From contig NZ_AEMI01000036.1 in the NCBI RefSeq assembly GCF_000166715.1, forward strand, positions 165,188-229,187: 64,000 nucleotides of DNA, in the 5' to 3' direction. Made by a program: the position numbers and the translations under genes. Shown here piece by piece: positions 55,832 to 64,000 of this stretch. This DNA comes from Leuconostoc gelidum subsp. gelidum KCTC 3527 (GTDB taxonomy: Bacteria; Bacillota; Bacilli; Lactobacillales; Lactobacillaceae). The notes under the pieces were generated by a model. That model was not told the DNA's origin. It searched no databases and saw nothing but the letters and a program-made list of their open reading frames with translations. Within the stretch, counting starts at the first letter, position 1. Each line of letters starts with the position of its first letter.

Positions 55832-56125
55832 GGCAGATTGCAATAATTAACCGAACACCATATGTTGCTGAAAGATTTGTCTTGGTGATTGACCGTTTCG
55901 ACTCGCAATCTGATTAGCAATATCGGCGCTATAAAGTGTGACAGGGTTAGATTTGTAGACAATCGTTGCCGGTGAGCGATTAAGGAAACGTGCAATGGCA
56001 ATACGTTCATGAGATTATAGGCCTAGAAGACATAAGCTGCGGATTTTTTATGTATGGCTGGTTTTAGACAACTACCATTAAAATCTCTGCTTGTGCAAGT
56101 GTTCGATTTAATGTTACAATCTGCC
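55832..56125 (-). mobile_element. IS30-derived element with both ends (remnant D)
   Basis: 294 bp bounded by GGCAGATTGCAA (55832-55843) and TTACAATCTGCC (56114-56125), inverted repeats with one mismatch. The minus strand reads AIARFLNRSPATIVYK, an IS30-family helix-turn-helix, to a stop at the left end; the catalytic core is gone. 55588-55831 has nothing recognised. Confidence 0.65.
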
Positions 56126-56212
56126 ATATCTAAATTAATGTTGATAAACGGAAAAACTTTTTTAACAAAAAAGTACATGATAAACAAGGTCACATGATTA
56201 AGAACCTAAAAC

Positions 56213-56416
56213 GTGATGTCGATAAAAAGTCATATGACAGTAGTTGAAAATTTAAATAAAATTAAGGAAGATAAGAATCTCAAATCATCGACCGTTAGTA
56301 TTAATTATTTATCGTACGAACGTCATGCTGAGAAATTACCTGGTTATCATGATGCGATCAATAAGATTTTGATTATGAAAACAATATTGGAGAATAAATA
56401 TCATAAGTTTACGTAA
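56213..56416 (+). CDS. Short hypothetical ORF
   Basis: 67 residues, GTG/ATG start, soluble and basic, no recognised motif (MSIKSHMTVVENLNKIKEDKN...). No clear ribosome site. It lies among IS debris and may be chance or a gene remnant. Confidence 0.2.
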   Translation: MMSIKSHMTVVENLNKIKEDKNLKSSTVSINYLSYERHAEKLPGYHDAINKILIMKTILENKYHKFT

Positions 56417-56490
56417 TTGTAAAATAAGTATACTGGTTTTGCAAAGAATTATCGATTCGAATTTCTGAAAGAGTATTTCGCATGTCCTAA

Positions 56491-57015
56491 TTACGCAACT
56501 ATATAATCAACAGCTGCTTCTAGATTTTTAACTTTGATAACGCCTTCGGTAATATCTTTGTTATTCAATGGAGAATTCAATTCAGATTTTCCTGTAGACA
56601 CGTGAATTCCCAGTATTTTACAATCTAGAGCCAATTGCATATCAGATGAGTAACGATCACCAATAATAATTGATTGACTATTGTCGAAATCATACTTTGC
56701 ATGGGCCTGTTCGATTAATCCTTGTTTAGGTTTTCGGCAATTGCAGTTAGTGTTTTCAGAGTGAGGGCAAATAAAAGCATCATCGAAGCCTATTGACAGT
56801 AGTGAATTAAAAAAATCATAATAGTTCATTTTCCCATCTTCAATATGCGTTTGATTGGATAGGCCAAATACTTGCATACCATTTGCTTTTAATCTCTTAA
56901 TGGCGTTAACTGTATAGGGAAATAGTCTGAAATCTTGCAACGACTTGAAATGGCCATTACCACCAATGGTACCATCGCGATCAATAAATATTGTTGTATA
57001 TTTTATCTTCATCAT
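56491..57015 (-). CDS. HAD-superfamily phosphatase, HisB-N/GmhB-like
   Basis: 174 residues, HAD subclass IIIA: TIFIDRDGTIGG (DxDxT nucleophile), QVFGLSNQTHIEDG (motif II), NCRKPKQGLIEQA (Lys), IIIGDRYSSDMQLA (motif IV). The Cys/His zinc loop CPHSENTNCNCRKP resembles GmhB/HisB-N phosphatases. ATG 57015 is chosen, eight bases after GAGG; the GTG at 57030 lies over the ribosome site. Substrate unknown. Confidence 0.85.
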   Translation of the reverse strand: MMKIKYTTIFIDRDGTIGGNGHFKSLQDFRLFPYTVNAIKRLKANGMQVFGLSNQTHIEDGKMNYYDFFNSLLSIGFDDAFICPHSENTNCNCRKPKQGLIEQAHAKYDFDNSQSIIIGDRYSSDMQLALDCKILGIHVSTGKSELNSPLNNKDITEGVIKVKNLEAAVDYIVA

Positions 57016-57231
57016 ATGAAATTTCCTCACTGAAATTGAAATGTAGTAATTACTATTATAAGCATATATTATACAATGAAATTTTATTACAAATTTTTTA
57101 AGTGACTAGCAGAGTAAAATCAGTTTTAAAAATAAAATAATAAACATATATGTGAAATAATAAATTTAATACAAGAAAATTTAATCTAAACATGAAAATA
57201 AGAAAGCATTCTTCATGAATGATGAAACACC

Positions 57232-57504
57232 AAAAAATTTAAACGTCGGTTACATTTAAATGAAAATCAACGTCACATGATTGAATATTAAAAAATGACT
57301 CAATTAGATAAAGCTAGATCACTGGGATATACACTACCATTGATTCTACGTGAATTGCCTCATGGTAATTCACTATATTTTTCATACCTTGATAAACGCA
57401 CACGATTAAACATGAATATTCATGCTCGCATCAGGTATTCGTACAAAGTGGTGAAATATATCGCTCTGAAGAAATGGATTAGAATGGCTAAGGGTGTCAT
57501 TTAA
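57232..57504 (+). pseudogene. IS30-family transposase N-terminal fragment
   Basis: One frame reads KRRLHLNENQRHMIEY, stop, KMTQLDKARSLGYTL and PLILRELPHGN, then unrelated basic text to 57504. The first part matches the IS30 'LxxxQRxxIEYML...' HTH and the second its 'RELxxG' helix, with the catalytic domain missing. Distinct from remnants A-E by sequence. The 57016-57231 gap is AT-rich without a gene. Confidence 0.4.
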
Positions 57505-57572
57505 AACTATCCTCTAGATACTTGTAACTGGTTAGAGTCCTTGTTGTTTAAAAAAATAGTTGTTCATTTTTC

Positions 57573-57611
57573 GTATGTATTAATTAAAAAAATTATTTAT
57601 ACTGTACATAC
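57573..57611. promoter_or_regulatory. Inverted repeat around -10 of ICL/ada operon
   Basis: GTATGTA (57573-57579) and TACATAC (57605-57611) flank a TATACT -10 candidate (57598-57603). Possible operator; Ada itself is a candidate binder. AAAAGGAA precedes the ATG at 57637. Confidence 0.4.
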
Positions 57612-57636
57612 CCTATAAAAGAAAAGGAACTTACTA

Positions 57637-58440
57637 ATGAATAACAATGACTTTGCTAAAATGCATAACCCTAACAGACCGCTAACGTTACTGAATGTCT
57701 GGAATAGGGATAGTGCAAAAGCATTACAACATGAAAAAATAAAAGTTGTGGCCAGCAGTAGCTATGGCTCTGCAGCAGATAAGAACAAGGAAGATGGACA
57801 ACAGGTATCTTTAAATGAAAATGTTGGCATTTTTAGCAGTCTAACAGGAGATATGTTCAGGAGTTTAGATTTTGAAGCCGGGTATTCCGATAATTCAAAC
57901 AGCCTTCAAAGTAACATCAAATATTTGATTAGAAATAAGATTAGTGGAATCAATCTAGAAGATAAACTACCTGGAGAAAATGAACTGCAAGCCATTGAAA
58001 AATTTACAGAAAAAATAAATCTAATCAATCATACTGATATCGAAAAAAGTATGTTTGTGAACATTAGGACTGATAGTTTTTTTTCAGGTGATTTAATGAT
58101 TAAAAATCAAAATAAAGAGTTACTTAAGGAAACAATCGACAGAATCAATCAGTATGAAAAACATGCCATTGATGGTATCTTTATTCCAGGGTTAAAAAAC
58201 AAAGAATTTATTAGTACAATAGCACGAAATATTTCAGTTCCTTTGAATATTATGCTTGATATTCAATCTGATAAATTGGAAGAATATCTCTCAATAGGGA
58301 TTTCAAGAATTAGTTTTGGTCCTTCAACTTTTCTGGAATTTAATCATACTAATTTTACGGTTGAAGACTATTTTAAGCAGAAAATTGATCAAATATCATA
58401 TTTAGAAAACAATAAACTAATTAACTTAGCAAGGGGGTAG
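57637..58440 (+). CDS. Isocitrate lyase / PEP mutase superfamily protein
   Basis: 267 residues. LTLLNVWNRDSAKAL (13-30 region), VVASSSYGSAADKN, GINLEDKLPGE (metal-site GINxED), and FIPGLKNKEFISTIARNISVPLNIML match the PEP mutase/ICL-like family that lyses or hydrolyses C-C or C-P bonds. The exact substrate cannot be read. AAAAGGAACTTACTA precedes the ATG. Ends five bases before ada, so cotranscribed with a DNA-alkylation repair gene. Confidence 0.75.
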   Translation: MNNNDFAKMHNPNRPLTLLNVWNRDSAKALQHEKIKVVASSSYGSAADKNKEDGQQVSLNENVGIFSSLTGDMFRSLDFEAGYSDNSNSLQSNIKYLIRNKISGINLEDKLPGENELQAIEKFTEKINLINHTDIEKSMFVNIRTDSFFSGDLMIKNQNKELLKETIDRINQYEKHAIDGIFIPGLKNKEFISTIARNISVPLNIMLDIQSDKLEEYLSIGISRISFGPSTFLEFNHTNFTVEDYFKQKIDQISYLENNKLINLARG

Positions 58441-58444
58441 ATCA

Positions 58445-59487
58445 TTGATTAAGTCTGAAAATCAAAAGCAGATTTACTATAATGCGTTGATAAAAAAAGA
58501 TACAGAATTTGATGGCGTATTTTTCGCTGGAATTAAGACAACAGGTATATTTTGTCATCCATCATGCACTGCTAGAAAGCCCAAATTCGAAAACTGTGAG
58601 TTTTATCAATCAGCTGAGGAGGCATTATTAAGAGGTTATAGACCTTGCAAAGTGTGTCATCCGCTTTCCTATCCACAAGAATTACCTACTGAAGTAAAAC
58701 TATTAGTTGAAGCTATTGAACAAAATCCTGAAAAAAATGGAAAGATTATGATTTTAAATTGTTAGGAATACATTCGGCAAGTGCTCGCCGAATGTTCAAG
58801 AAAATTTATGGTATGACATTTGTTCAGTATGCAAGATCACGACGTATTGGTATTGCATTCAAAGCGATACAGCAAGGTAGTAAAGTAATCGATCAGCAAG
58901 TTTCCGCTGGCTTTGAGTCAGCAAGCGGTTTTAATGATGCCTTTACAAAAATAATGGGAAACCCATCCACAAGAATGACAGTAAAATTACTAAACACTAA
59001 TTTTATCGAAACACCAATAGGTAGAATGATTTCAATAACAGATGATGAATTTTTATATCTTTTAGAATTTGAAAATAGAAGAGGACTTGAAACGGAAATA
59101 TCTAAGTTGCGTAATAAGCAAAATGCAAGACTAATTTATGGTGCCACAAAAATTAGTGAATTAACCGCTTACCAAATTAATCTATATTTTGACAAAAAAT
59201 TAAAAAAATTCAATGTACCATTATACTTGGACGGTTCTTTATTTCAAAAAAAGGTTTGGAATATATTACTAACTAGCAAGGCTGGAGATAAACTGACCTA
59301 TAAAGAAATAGCTACAATACTTGGCGACAGAAACAAATCACAAGCGGTAGGTAATGCCAATGGTGCAAACAAAATTGCAATTATTATTCCTTGCCATAGG
59401 GTGATAAATAGTAATGGTCAACTTGGAGGTTACGGAGGTGGTGTCGAACGAAAAAAATATTTATTAAATCTTGAATCTTCAAAGTAA
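58445..59487 (+). pseudogene. ada: Ada: alkyl-DNA repair and regulator protein, split by -1 frameshift
   Basis: Intact Ada removes methyl groups and activates its own regulon. N-Ada zinc domain: TGIFCHPSC ... YRPCKVCHP with the four cysteines. The frame stops at 58765; the -1 frame reads WKDYDFKLLGIHSASARRMF, the AraC HTH, then the Ogt domain with IIPCHRVINSNGQLGGYGGG (methyl-acceptor Cys) to 59487. With one extra A in the A7 run (58731-58737) the frames join as EQNPEKKWKDYDF, exactly the Ada pattern, giving about 347 residues. TTG start 58445 has AAGGGGG before it. Error, slippage or mutation are possible. Confidence 0.88.
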
Positions 59488-59520
59488 AAATACTGTGATA
59501 ACTAAATCATAGTATTTTTT
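59487..59520 (+). terminator. Terminator of ada
   Basis: AAAATACTGTGAT and ATCATAGTATTTTTT pair with one mismatch and end in T6. Confidence 0.75.
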
Positions 59521-59572
59521 AAGTTATTTTATTTGAATTATGCTAACATGAAATCAATTACAAACTAATATT

Positions 59573-59620
59573 TGTCCAACAAGTCGGCACAATAATAATT
59601 ATGCTTACGTTGTTAGGACA
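59573..59620. repeat. Short inverted-repeat pair, possible IS scar
   Basis: TGTCCAACAA (59573-59582) and TTGTTAGGACA (59610-59620) face each other 27 bp apart, resembling IS ends after a deletion. No transposase frame is readable between 59621 and 59905; that stretch has no recognised gene. Confidence 0.35.
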
Positions 59621-59905
59621 TAGGATGCAATTTATAGGACAACCAAGAAAGTAATCAGTAGAAAATATTAAAAAATGGCTTTTGCAATCAATTGTTCCGA
59701 ATCCGCTGTTTTAAAGAAAACCGGTCATTGGCACAAACTATTGAAGCAATCGATACAGTGAAATTAGTGCTAAAACATGAAAATTTTATTTTAGTAACGA
59801 CTAAAAGTATTAATTACACAAGCAATTATAAAATGAGATATTAATTTTGCAAATATCAAAAAAAAGTCTAATTCAAAAATTTTAGATTGGATCTAAATAG
59901 ATGAA

Positions 59906-60544
59906 TTAAATTAATTCGTCTATTTTTGATTCTATAACATTTGCAGTCATTAAATTGTCAATATTTTTCGTTATCCATGTAATATCTTTGTCCCACCAGG
60001 CAAGTTTTTGTAGGCGTTCAATGATAGCGTCTGGAAATCTCTTTCGAATTTTTTTTGCAGGGTTCCCAGCAACAATTGAGTAAGCCGGAATATCACTAGC
60101 TACAACACTGTTAGCACCAATGATTGCGCCATTTTCGATGTGAACTCCTGGTAAAATTGTTACATTCTGACCTATCCACACATCGTTTTCTATTATAGTA
60201 TCTCCTTTGATTGGCAAATCATCAAATGTTGGGAGATGATTAGACCAGTTGTGACCCATGATATAGAAAGGGTAAGATGTCATTCCTTTCATGAGATGAT
60301 TAGCACCATTCATGATAATCTCAATATTTTCTCCAATTGAACAAAATTTACCGATAATCAATTTATCATTTATAAAATCATAATGGTGAGTGACGTGATC
60401 TTCAAATTTTGTCGGTTCTCTGTCTGAAAAATATGTATATATTCCTACTTCAATATTAGGTTTAGTAACAACATTTTTTAAAAAGACAATACTTTTAACA
60501 TTTTCATCAGGATAAATTTTATCGGGATTAGGGAATTCGGTCAT
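59906..60544 (-). CDS. Vat-like xenobiotic acetyltransferase (CatB/LbH type)
   Basis: 212-residue left-handed beta-helix acetyltransferase. NDKLIIGKFCSIG, IIMNGANHLMKGMTSYPF (with catalytic His), LPIKGDTIIENDVWIG, TILPGVHIENGAIIGANSVV and VAGNPAKKIRKRF follow the streptogramin A O-acetyltransferase (Vat) pattern closely. So O-acetylation of group A streptogramins or a related compound is plausible; natural substrate unknown. Start ATG 60544 has GAGG in front; ATG 60559 contains it. Possible chromosomal resistance gene; no mobile element directly adjacent. Confidence 0.85.
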   Translation of the reverse strand: MTEFPNPDKIYPDENVKSIVFLKNVVTKPNIEVGIYTYFSDREPTKFEDHVTHHYDFINDKLIIGKFCSIGENIEIIMNGANHLMKGMTSYPFYIMGHNWSNHLPTFDDLPIKGDTIIENDVWIGQNVTILPGVHIENGAIIGANSVVASDIPAYSIVAGNPAKKIRKRFPDAIIERLQKLAWWDKDITWITKNIDNLMTANVIESKIDELI

Positions 60545-60841
60545 AATCTTGGTCCTCATCTTTATATTAATATTTCATGATTAGTTTAACATTAACAATA
60601 TTTCAAAAAACGTTATAGATATTTATGCAACTACATACTAAAATATGACAAGCATATCACAGACGTATAGTGATGTGCTTTTTGATTCAATACTTAGCAA
60701 GGCGCGTACAAAATTTGGTTGAAAAATTCATAATTGTGATCTTTGTTTATCGTGATTTAATTTTATAGATACAGGATCTAATTTAAGTAATAACAACTTT
60801 ATCATGCTAAAAACAATTAAGAAAATTAATATATTAAACTA
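60545..60841. other. Intergenic between Vat-like gene and SOS cassette
   Basis: AT-rich. No gene or terminator-quality hairpin recognised; promoters for both directions must lie here and at 60842-60870. Confidence 0.3.
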
Positions 60842-60870
60842 TTGCATATAAGAACGTTTGTTCGTATAAT
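60842..60870 (+). promoter_or_regulatory. SOS promoter with LexA box
   Basis: TTGCAT (60842-60847), 17-bp spacer, TATAAT (60865-60870). Between them GAACGTTTGTTC (60852-60863) matches the Gram-positive LexA (DinR) site GAAC-N4-GTTC. Predicts DNA-damage induction of the next three genes. Confidence 0.88.
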
Positions 60871-60905
60871 GGTAAAATAGATTATATGACAAGGAACAAT
60901 AAAAA

Positions 60906-62219
60906 ATGGTTGGGCAGAGCTATAATTATAAATATGAAAAACAACGCGTATTCTTTATGATTGATTCAAAAAGCTTTTATGCCAGTGTTGAAAGCGTTGA
61001 GCTTGGTTTGAACCCCCTGCGATCAATTTTAGTTGTTATGTCTGAACAAGCCAATACAAATGGTGGTTTGGTTTTAGCAGCTTCACCTATGGCTAAAAAA
61101 AAGCTTGGAGCAAGTAACATCATGCGCCAACGTGATTTACCTAGAGATAAAAAATTGATTATTGTACATCCTAGAATGAACCTGTATATTCAAGAAAATT
61201 TACGGATTAACAGTATTTATCGTGAATATACCACAGAAGAAAAATTATTGGCGTATTCAATTGATGAGTCATTGTTAGATGTGACGGATACTTGGGCTTT
61301 CTTTGGCGATTCACCAGAAATCGTGGCGCGAAAAATTCAAGAACGTGTCCGTAAGGAGACTGGCATTTACCTGACTGTTGGTATTGGCGATTCACCAGTT
61401 TTGGCTAAGATTGCTTTAGATATAGAAGCTAAACATGCGCCTAATCTTATGGGCGTTTGGCATTACGCAGATGTCCCTAAAAAATTGTGGCCAATCACGC
61501 AATTAAATGATATTTGGAGTATTGGCAAGCGCACAGCACTTAAATTAAATAATATGGGCGTAAATTCCATGTATGATTTGGCTCATCAAGATCCTTATGT
61601 TTTCCGTGCTAAAATGGGTATCGTCGGCGAACAACTTTATGCGCTATCATGGGGCATTGATCGCTCTGATTTAACAGAGGTTATTGTCCCTAAAAGTAAA
61701 TCTTATAGTAATTCGCAAGTATTACCACGCGATTATCATAAGCGTGAAGAAATTGAAATTGTCATTCGTGAAATGGTGGATCAAGTCGCCTCACGTATTC
61801 GATTCCATCAAAAACAGGCAACTATAGTGAGTTTATTTATTGGTTATTCGTATGCAGAAAGTGAAAAACAAAGTAGTCATGGTTTTAGAAAACAATTACG
61901 GATTGATGCTACTAACGACACGCGAAAATTAATGGAAATTATGATACAGTTATTTGAGCAAAATTGGCATGGCGAAGTTATTCGTCATATTGGCATTGAT
62001 TATAGTGGGCTAATTGATGCCATGGGTATTCAACTAGACTTATTTAGACAACCAGAACAACAGATTAACACTAATAAAATTGATAAAGTCGTTGATGAGT
62101 TACGTCAACGCTTTGGGACAACTGCGATTATGCGTGCCATGTCCAAACTAGAAGGCGGTACAGCGATTGACCGTGCGAATTTAGTGGGTGGCCATAATGG
62201 GGGTAACAGCTATGAATGA
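60906..62219 (+). CDS. Y-family DNA polymerase, UvrX/UmuC-like
   Basis: Translesion polymerase of 437 residues. FFMIDSKSFYASVESVELGL with the first metal Asp, SIDESLLDVT with the second Asp/Glu pair, GIGDSPVLAKIALD, then helix-hairpin-helix DIWSIGKRTALKL and little-finger domain. SOS promoter and AAGGAA before ATG 60906. The following YolD-like gene is the usual partner in Bacillus-type uvrX loci. Overlaps it by eight bases. Confidence 0.93.
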   Translation: MVGQSYNYKYEKQRVFFMIDSKSFYASVESVELGLNPLRSILVVMSEQANTNGGLVLAASPMAKKKLGASNIMRQRDLPRDKKLIIVHPRMNLYIQENLRINSIYREYTTEEKLLAYSIDESLLDVTDTWAFFGDSPEIVARKIQERVRKETGIYLTVGIGDSPVLAKIALDIEAKHAPNLMGVWHYADVPKKLWPITQLNDIWSIGKRTALKLNNMGVNSMYDLAHQDPYVFRAKMGIVGEQLYALSWGIDRSDLTEVIVPKSKSYSNSQVLPRDYHKREEIEIVIREMVDQVASRIRFHQKQATIVSLFIGYSYAESEKQSSHGFRKQLRIDATNDTRKLMEIMIQLFEQNWHGEVIRHIGIDYSGLIDAMGIQLDLFRQPEQQINTNKIDKVVDELRQRFGTTAIMRAMSKLEGGTAIDRANLVGGHNGGNSYE

Positions 62220-62586
62220 TGATTTTAGCCGATTGGTGACCAACTTCTTCAAAAATGATTATCGTGAGCGTGGCAAAGTCAAGTGGAACGGTTACTTTTT
62301 ATCTGATCATACATCGTCACTGAAACAAGAAAAACAACAAAGACATCATGTCACGAAAAAAATGGCACAAATGTCCTTATCAGAAATGAAGTCACGCTTA
62401 CAGTATGCCAGTATTAATTATGAATTGGTTATTGTGCAAGAAAATTACACAGACCAAACAAATCATATGTCATCTAACGTTGTTGGTATAGTTGCTGGTT
62501 TTTCTGATCGTGGTGTCATGATTGGCACAGAACATATTTTATTTGAGAACATGTGGGCAGTGAGGTTAAGTCATGACAACAATTGA
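62212..62586 (+). CDS. YolD-like protein
   Basis: 124 residues: GKVKWNGYFLSDHTSSLKQE, MAQMSLSEMKSRLQYASINYELVIVQENY, then a small beta domain (NVVGIVAGFSDRGVMIGTEHILFENMWAVRL). YolD-like proteins accompany Y-family polymerases. ATG 62212 overlaps the polymerase end with a GGGGG site upstream. Itself overlaps the next gene. Confidence 0.85.
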   Translation: MNDDFSRLVTNFFKNDYRERGKVKWNGYFLSDHTSSLKQEKQQRHHVTKKMAQMSLSEMKSRLQYASINYELVIVQENYTDQTNHMSSNVVGIVAGFSDRGVMIGTEHILFENMWAVRLSHDNN

Positions 62587-62824
62587 CGACATTATTTTAG
62601 AAATCGAACAATTATTTACCAAAAAGCCAAACACGATTTATGAAGTCAAGTTGGTGGATCAAATTTATTCTGGTCAAATCAATATCTACTTTCAATACTA
62701 TAAGATTGGTTATGCCACAACAGTTCAACAGATTGCGCGATTAGATGGGGAAATTTATCGTGAAAAATTGCCAGAAATTGCGCAAAAAATCAGGCATGTC
62801 ACAGGACTGACTGTAATACTTTAG
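62573..62824 (+). CDS. Third SOS-cassette protein, unknown
   Basis: 83 residues, soluble: TTIDDIILEIEQLFTKKPNTIYEVKLVDQIYSGQINIYFQ ... REKLPEIAQKIRHVTGLTVIL. No family recognised. Overlaps the YolD-like gene by 14 bp (start AGTCATGAC), so translationally coupled and damage-induced. Conserved linkage would imply a role in translesion synthesis control. Confidence 0.7.
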   Translation: MTTIDDIILEIEQLFTKKPNTIYEVKLVDQIYSGQINIYFQYYKIGYATTVQQIARLDGEIYREKLPEIAQKIRHVTGLTVIL

Positions 62825-63097
62825 ATTGAAAAGGAAACGCCTATTATACTTATTTATGATAGTTCTTTTTTGTTTGCTTTGAGTGAACAAACTCAAAGAA
62901 TTAACATGTTCGTAACCGTTACCTATCGTGATTTAGCTTTGCTGGGAATAGGCTTTACTTTAATTGGACAACAGTTATATCAAGTTAAACGGAAATTAAT
63001 AGAAATAGCAATGAAAATTAAATTGTACATGAATGGAAAACCGGTTATAATATTAAGATATTAAATTACTGTTGCAATGGAATAATTGGGGGACAAA

Positions 63098-64000
63098 ATG
63101 ATTAAGGGATATAAATTATATAAAGTTGGTAAGAGGTTAGTCACAGGGGTTGTTTTAACTACTGGTATCATGACTACCTTTGCTATTAACTCGGCAAGTG
63201 CAGATACAACGCTAGTATCTGGTTCAGACAGTGCAGTTGTCAAATCGGATACTAACCAATCTGAAAATCAGACAACGACGGCTTTTGGTTCTGTTAATGA
63301 TTCAGATCAAATAGCAATGCATTCATCAAAAAACTCATCTGATAATATTGATAACAAACTCCCTGATAATAACATAACTACCACGCAAAATTATAAAGAT
63401 AAGGTACAAGCTGAAAAGCAAACCACATCAAATACTGACGCTACTGTCAGTAATGACAAGGAAACGGCAAAAAATAGTAGTTTATCATCAAGTACAGTTT
63501 TGTCCACTGATAGTAATGATAAAGCAACTAACGTGACACCTTCATCAGAGATCAGTACCGTTCAAACATCAGGGAAGACGGATAGTTCCGCACAGGTTCA
63601 AACACAAGAACCTGTGAAAAACGGGTGGATCAATAAAAACGGGACAAATCAATTTTATGAAAACGGTAAAATAGTTGTCGGTGAAAAAAATATTGATAAT
63701 TACTGGTATAATTTTGACAAGCAAGGCAATTATTCAGTTGGACTAACCAATCTTTTATCTAAAACTGTTTATTATGATAACAATGGTCACATGCATTATG
63801 GCTATTTAAAAGTTGATCAGACATATATGTATTTTGATGAAAAAGACGGACATGCTGTGACAGGTGAACGTGACTATGGTAATGGCAAAATGCAATATTA
63901 TGGTCAGGACTTTAAACAAATACAAAACAATTATGTTCGCACAAATGCTAATACCATTTATTTCTTTGGTACCAACGGAGATGCTGTAAAGGGCATTCGT
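63098..64000 (+). CDS. Glucansucrase (GH70 dextransucrase family), 5' part
   Basis: Secreted enzyme polymerising glucose from sucrose. Only the first 301 residues are in the window. KxYKxGK-type signal (MIKGYKLYKVGKRLVTGVVL ... SASA-D, about 1-36), a long Ser/Thr/Asp-rich variable region to ~175, then cell-wall/glucan-binding repeats (NGWINKNGTNQFYENGK, YNFDKQGNYSVGL, YYDNNGHMHYGYLKV, FFGTNGDAVKGIR). The GH70 core must follow outside the window. GGGGGAC is ideally placed before ATG 63098. The preceding 270 bases hold no supported gene. Confidence 0.93.
   Translation, partial: MIKGYKLYKVGKRLVTGVVLTTGIMTTFAINSASADTTLVSGSDSAVVKSDTNQSENQTTTAFGSVNDSDQIAMHSSKNSSDNIDNKLPDNNITTTQNYKDKVQAEKQTTSNTDATVSNDKETAKNSSLSSSTVLSTDSNDKATNVTPSSEISTVQTSGKTDSSAQVQTQEPVKNGWINKNGTNQFYENGKIVVGEKNIDNYWYNFDKQGNYSVGLTNLLSKTVYYDNNGHMHYGYLKVDQTYMYFDEKDGHAVTGERDYGNGKMQYYGQDFKQIQNNYVRTNANTIYFFGTNGDAVKGIR

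Noticed and set aside
55819..56010. 63-residue minus ORF MNVLPLHVS...
   Set aside because: The meaningful frame of this IS30 remnant is a different one (RFLNRSPATI).
59621..59905. Possible transposase text near 59660-59760
   Set aside because: No frame gave a recognisable protein; left as unexplained.
62870..63064. 64-residue open frame before the glucansucrase
   Set aside because: TTG start without ribosome site, no recognised motif; more likely the glucansucrase promoter region.

Overview
The window looks like a low-GC lactic acid bacterium, most likely Leuconostoc or a close relative. The last gene begins a KxYKxGK-type glucansucrase (dextransucrase family). The gene set (mannose-type PTS, acetate kinase, pyruvate oxidase, class 1A dihydroorotate dehydrogenase) and perfect CcpA cre palindromes agree. 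I cannot name the species from sequence alone. I saw no rRNA, tRNA or CRISPR array.

Layout. 1-13.8 kb is core metabolism and information processing: hom and thrC diverge, then glyA, 5-formyl-THF cyclo-ligase, a DoxX protein, a secreted amidase, ackA, pyrD, uup, dprA and topA. 13.9-17.1 kb is a cre-controlled mannose-family PTS operon. 17.2-19.9 kb holds a MATE pump, an SRPBCC protein and a MarR regulator among decayed IS30-type fragments. 20.3-29.4 kb is an adhesion and biofilm island: an Mga-like regulator coupled to a secreted L-type lectin, an icaCADB-like poly-N-acetylglucosamine locus, and an LPNTA-anchored collagen-binding-type adhesin. 29.8-37.2 kb is carbohydrate import: a cre-controlled sugar porter and a UgpBAEC-like ABC importer with an MBL-fold hydrolase. 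38-43 kb carries a decayed GH13 glucosidase, an XRE/DUF3278 pair, and an lrgAB-pox block in which both transcription units carry cre sites. 43-52.5 kb holds an EmrE-like exporter with its XRE-cupin regulator, a ClC channel, a short TetR with a bacterial PH protein, a YczE protein, a six-LysM GH73 hydrolase, a frameshifted PhzF gene and an alpha/beta hydrolase. 52.8-60.6 kb is defence-like: a MarR/UvrA-like ABC pair, a HAD phosphatase, an ICL/PEP-mutase homologue coupled to a frameshifted ada, and a Vat-like acetyltransferase. 60.8-62.8 kb is a textbook SOS cassette (LexA box, Y-family polymerase, YolD-like protein, small unknown). The window ends inside the glucansucrase.

Most notable observations: (1) the icaC-like acyltransferase is out of frame at a T9 tract, resembling icaC phase variation; (2) phzF and ada are each broken by exactly -1 at in-phase heptamers (T TTT TTA and A AAA AAT). 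These three breaks could be homopolymer sequencing errors, phase variation or real decay, and raw reads would decide. (3) lrgAB sits directly upstream of pyruvate oxidase and both are cre-marked, suggesting pyruvate re-uptake and oxidation. (4) A TetR promoter with a 13-bp palindromic operator appears to produce a leaderless mRNA. (5) A 7-codon Ile-rich leader ORF overlaps the uup start. (6) Short IS30-derived, MITE-like remnants recur at five sites. (7) An ABC importer binding protein lacks the lipobox cysteine.
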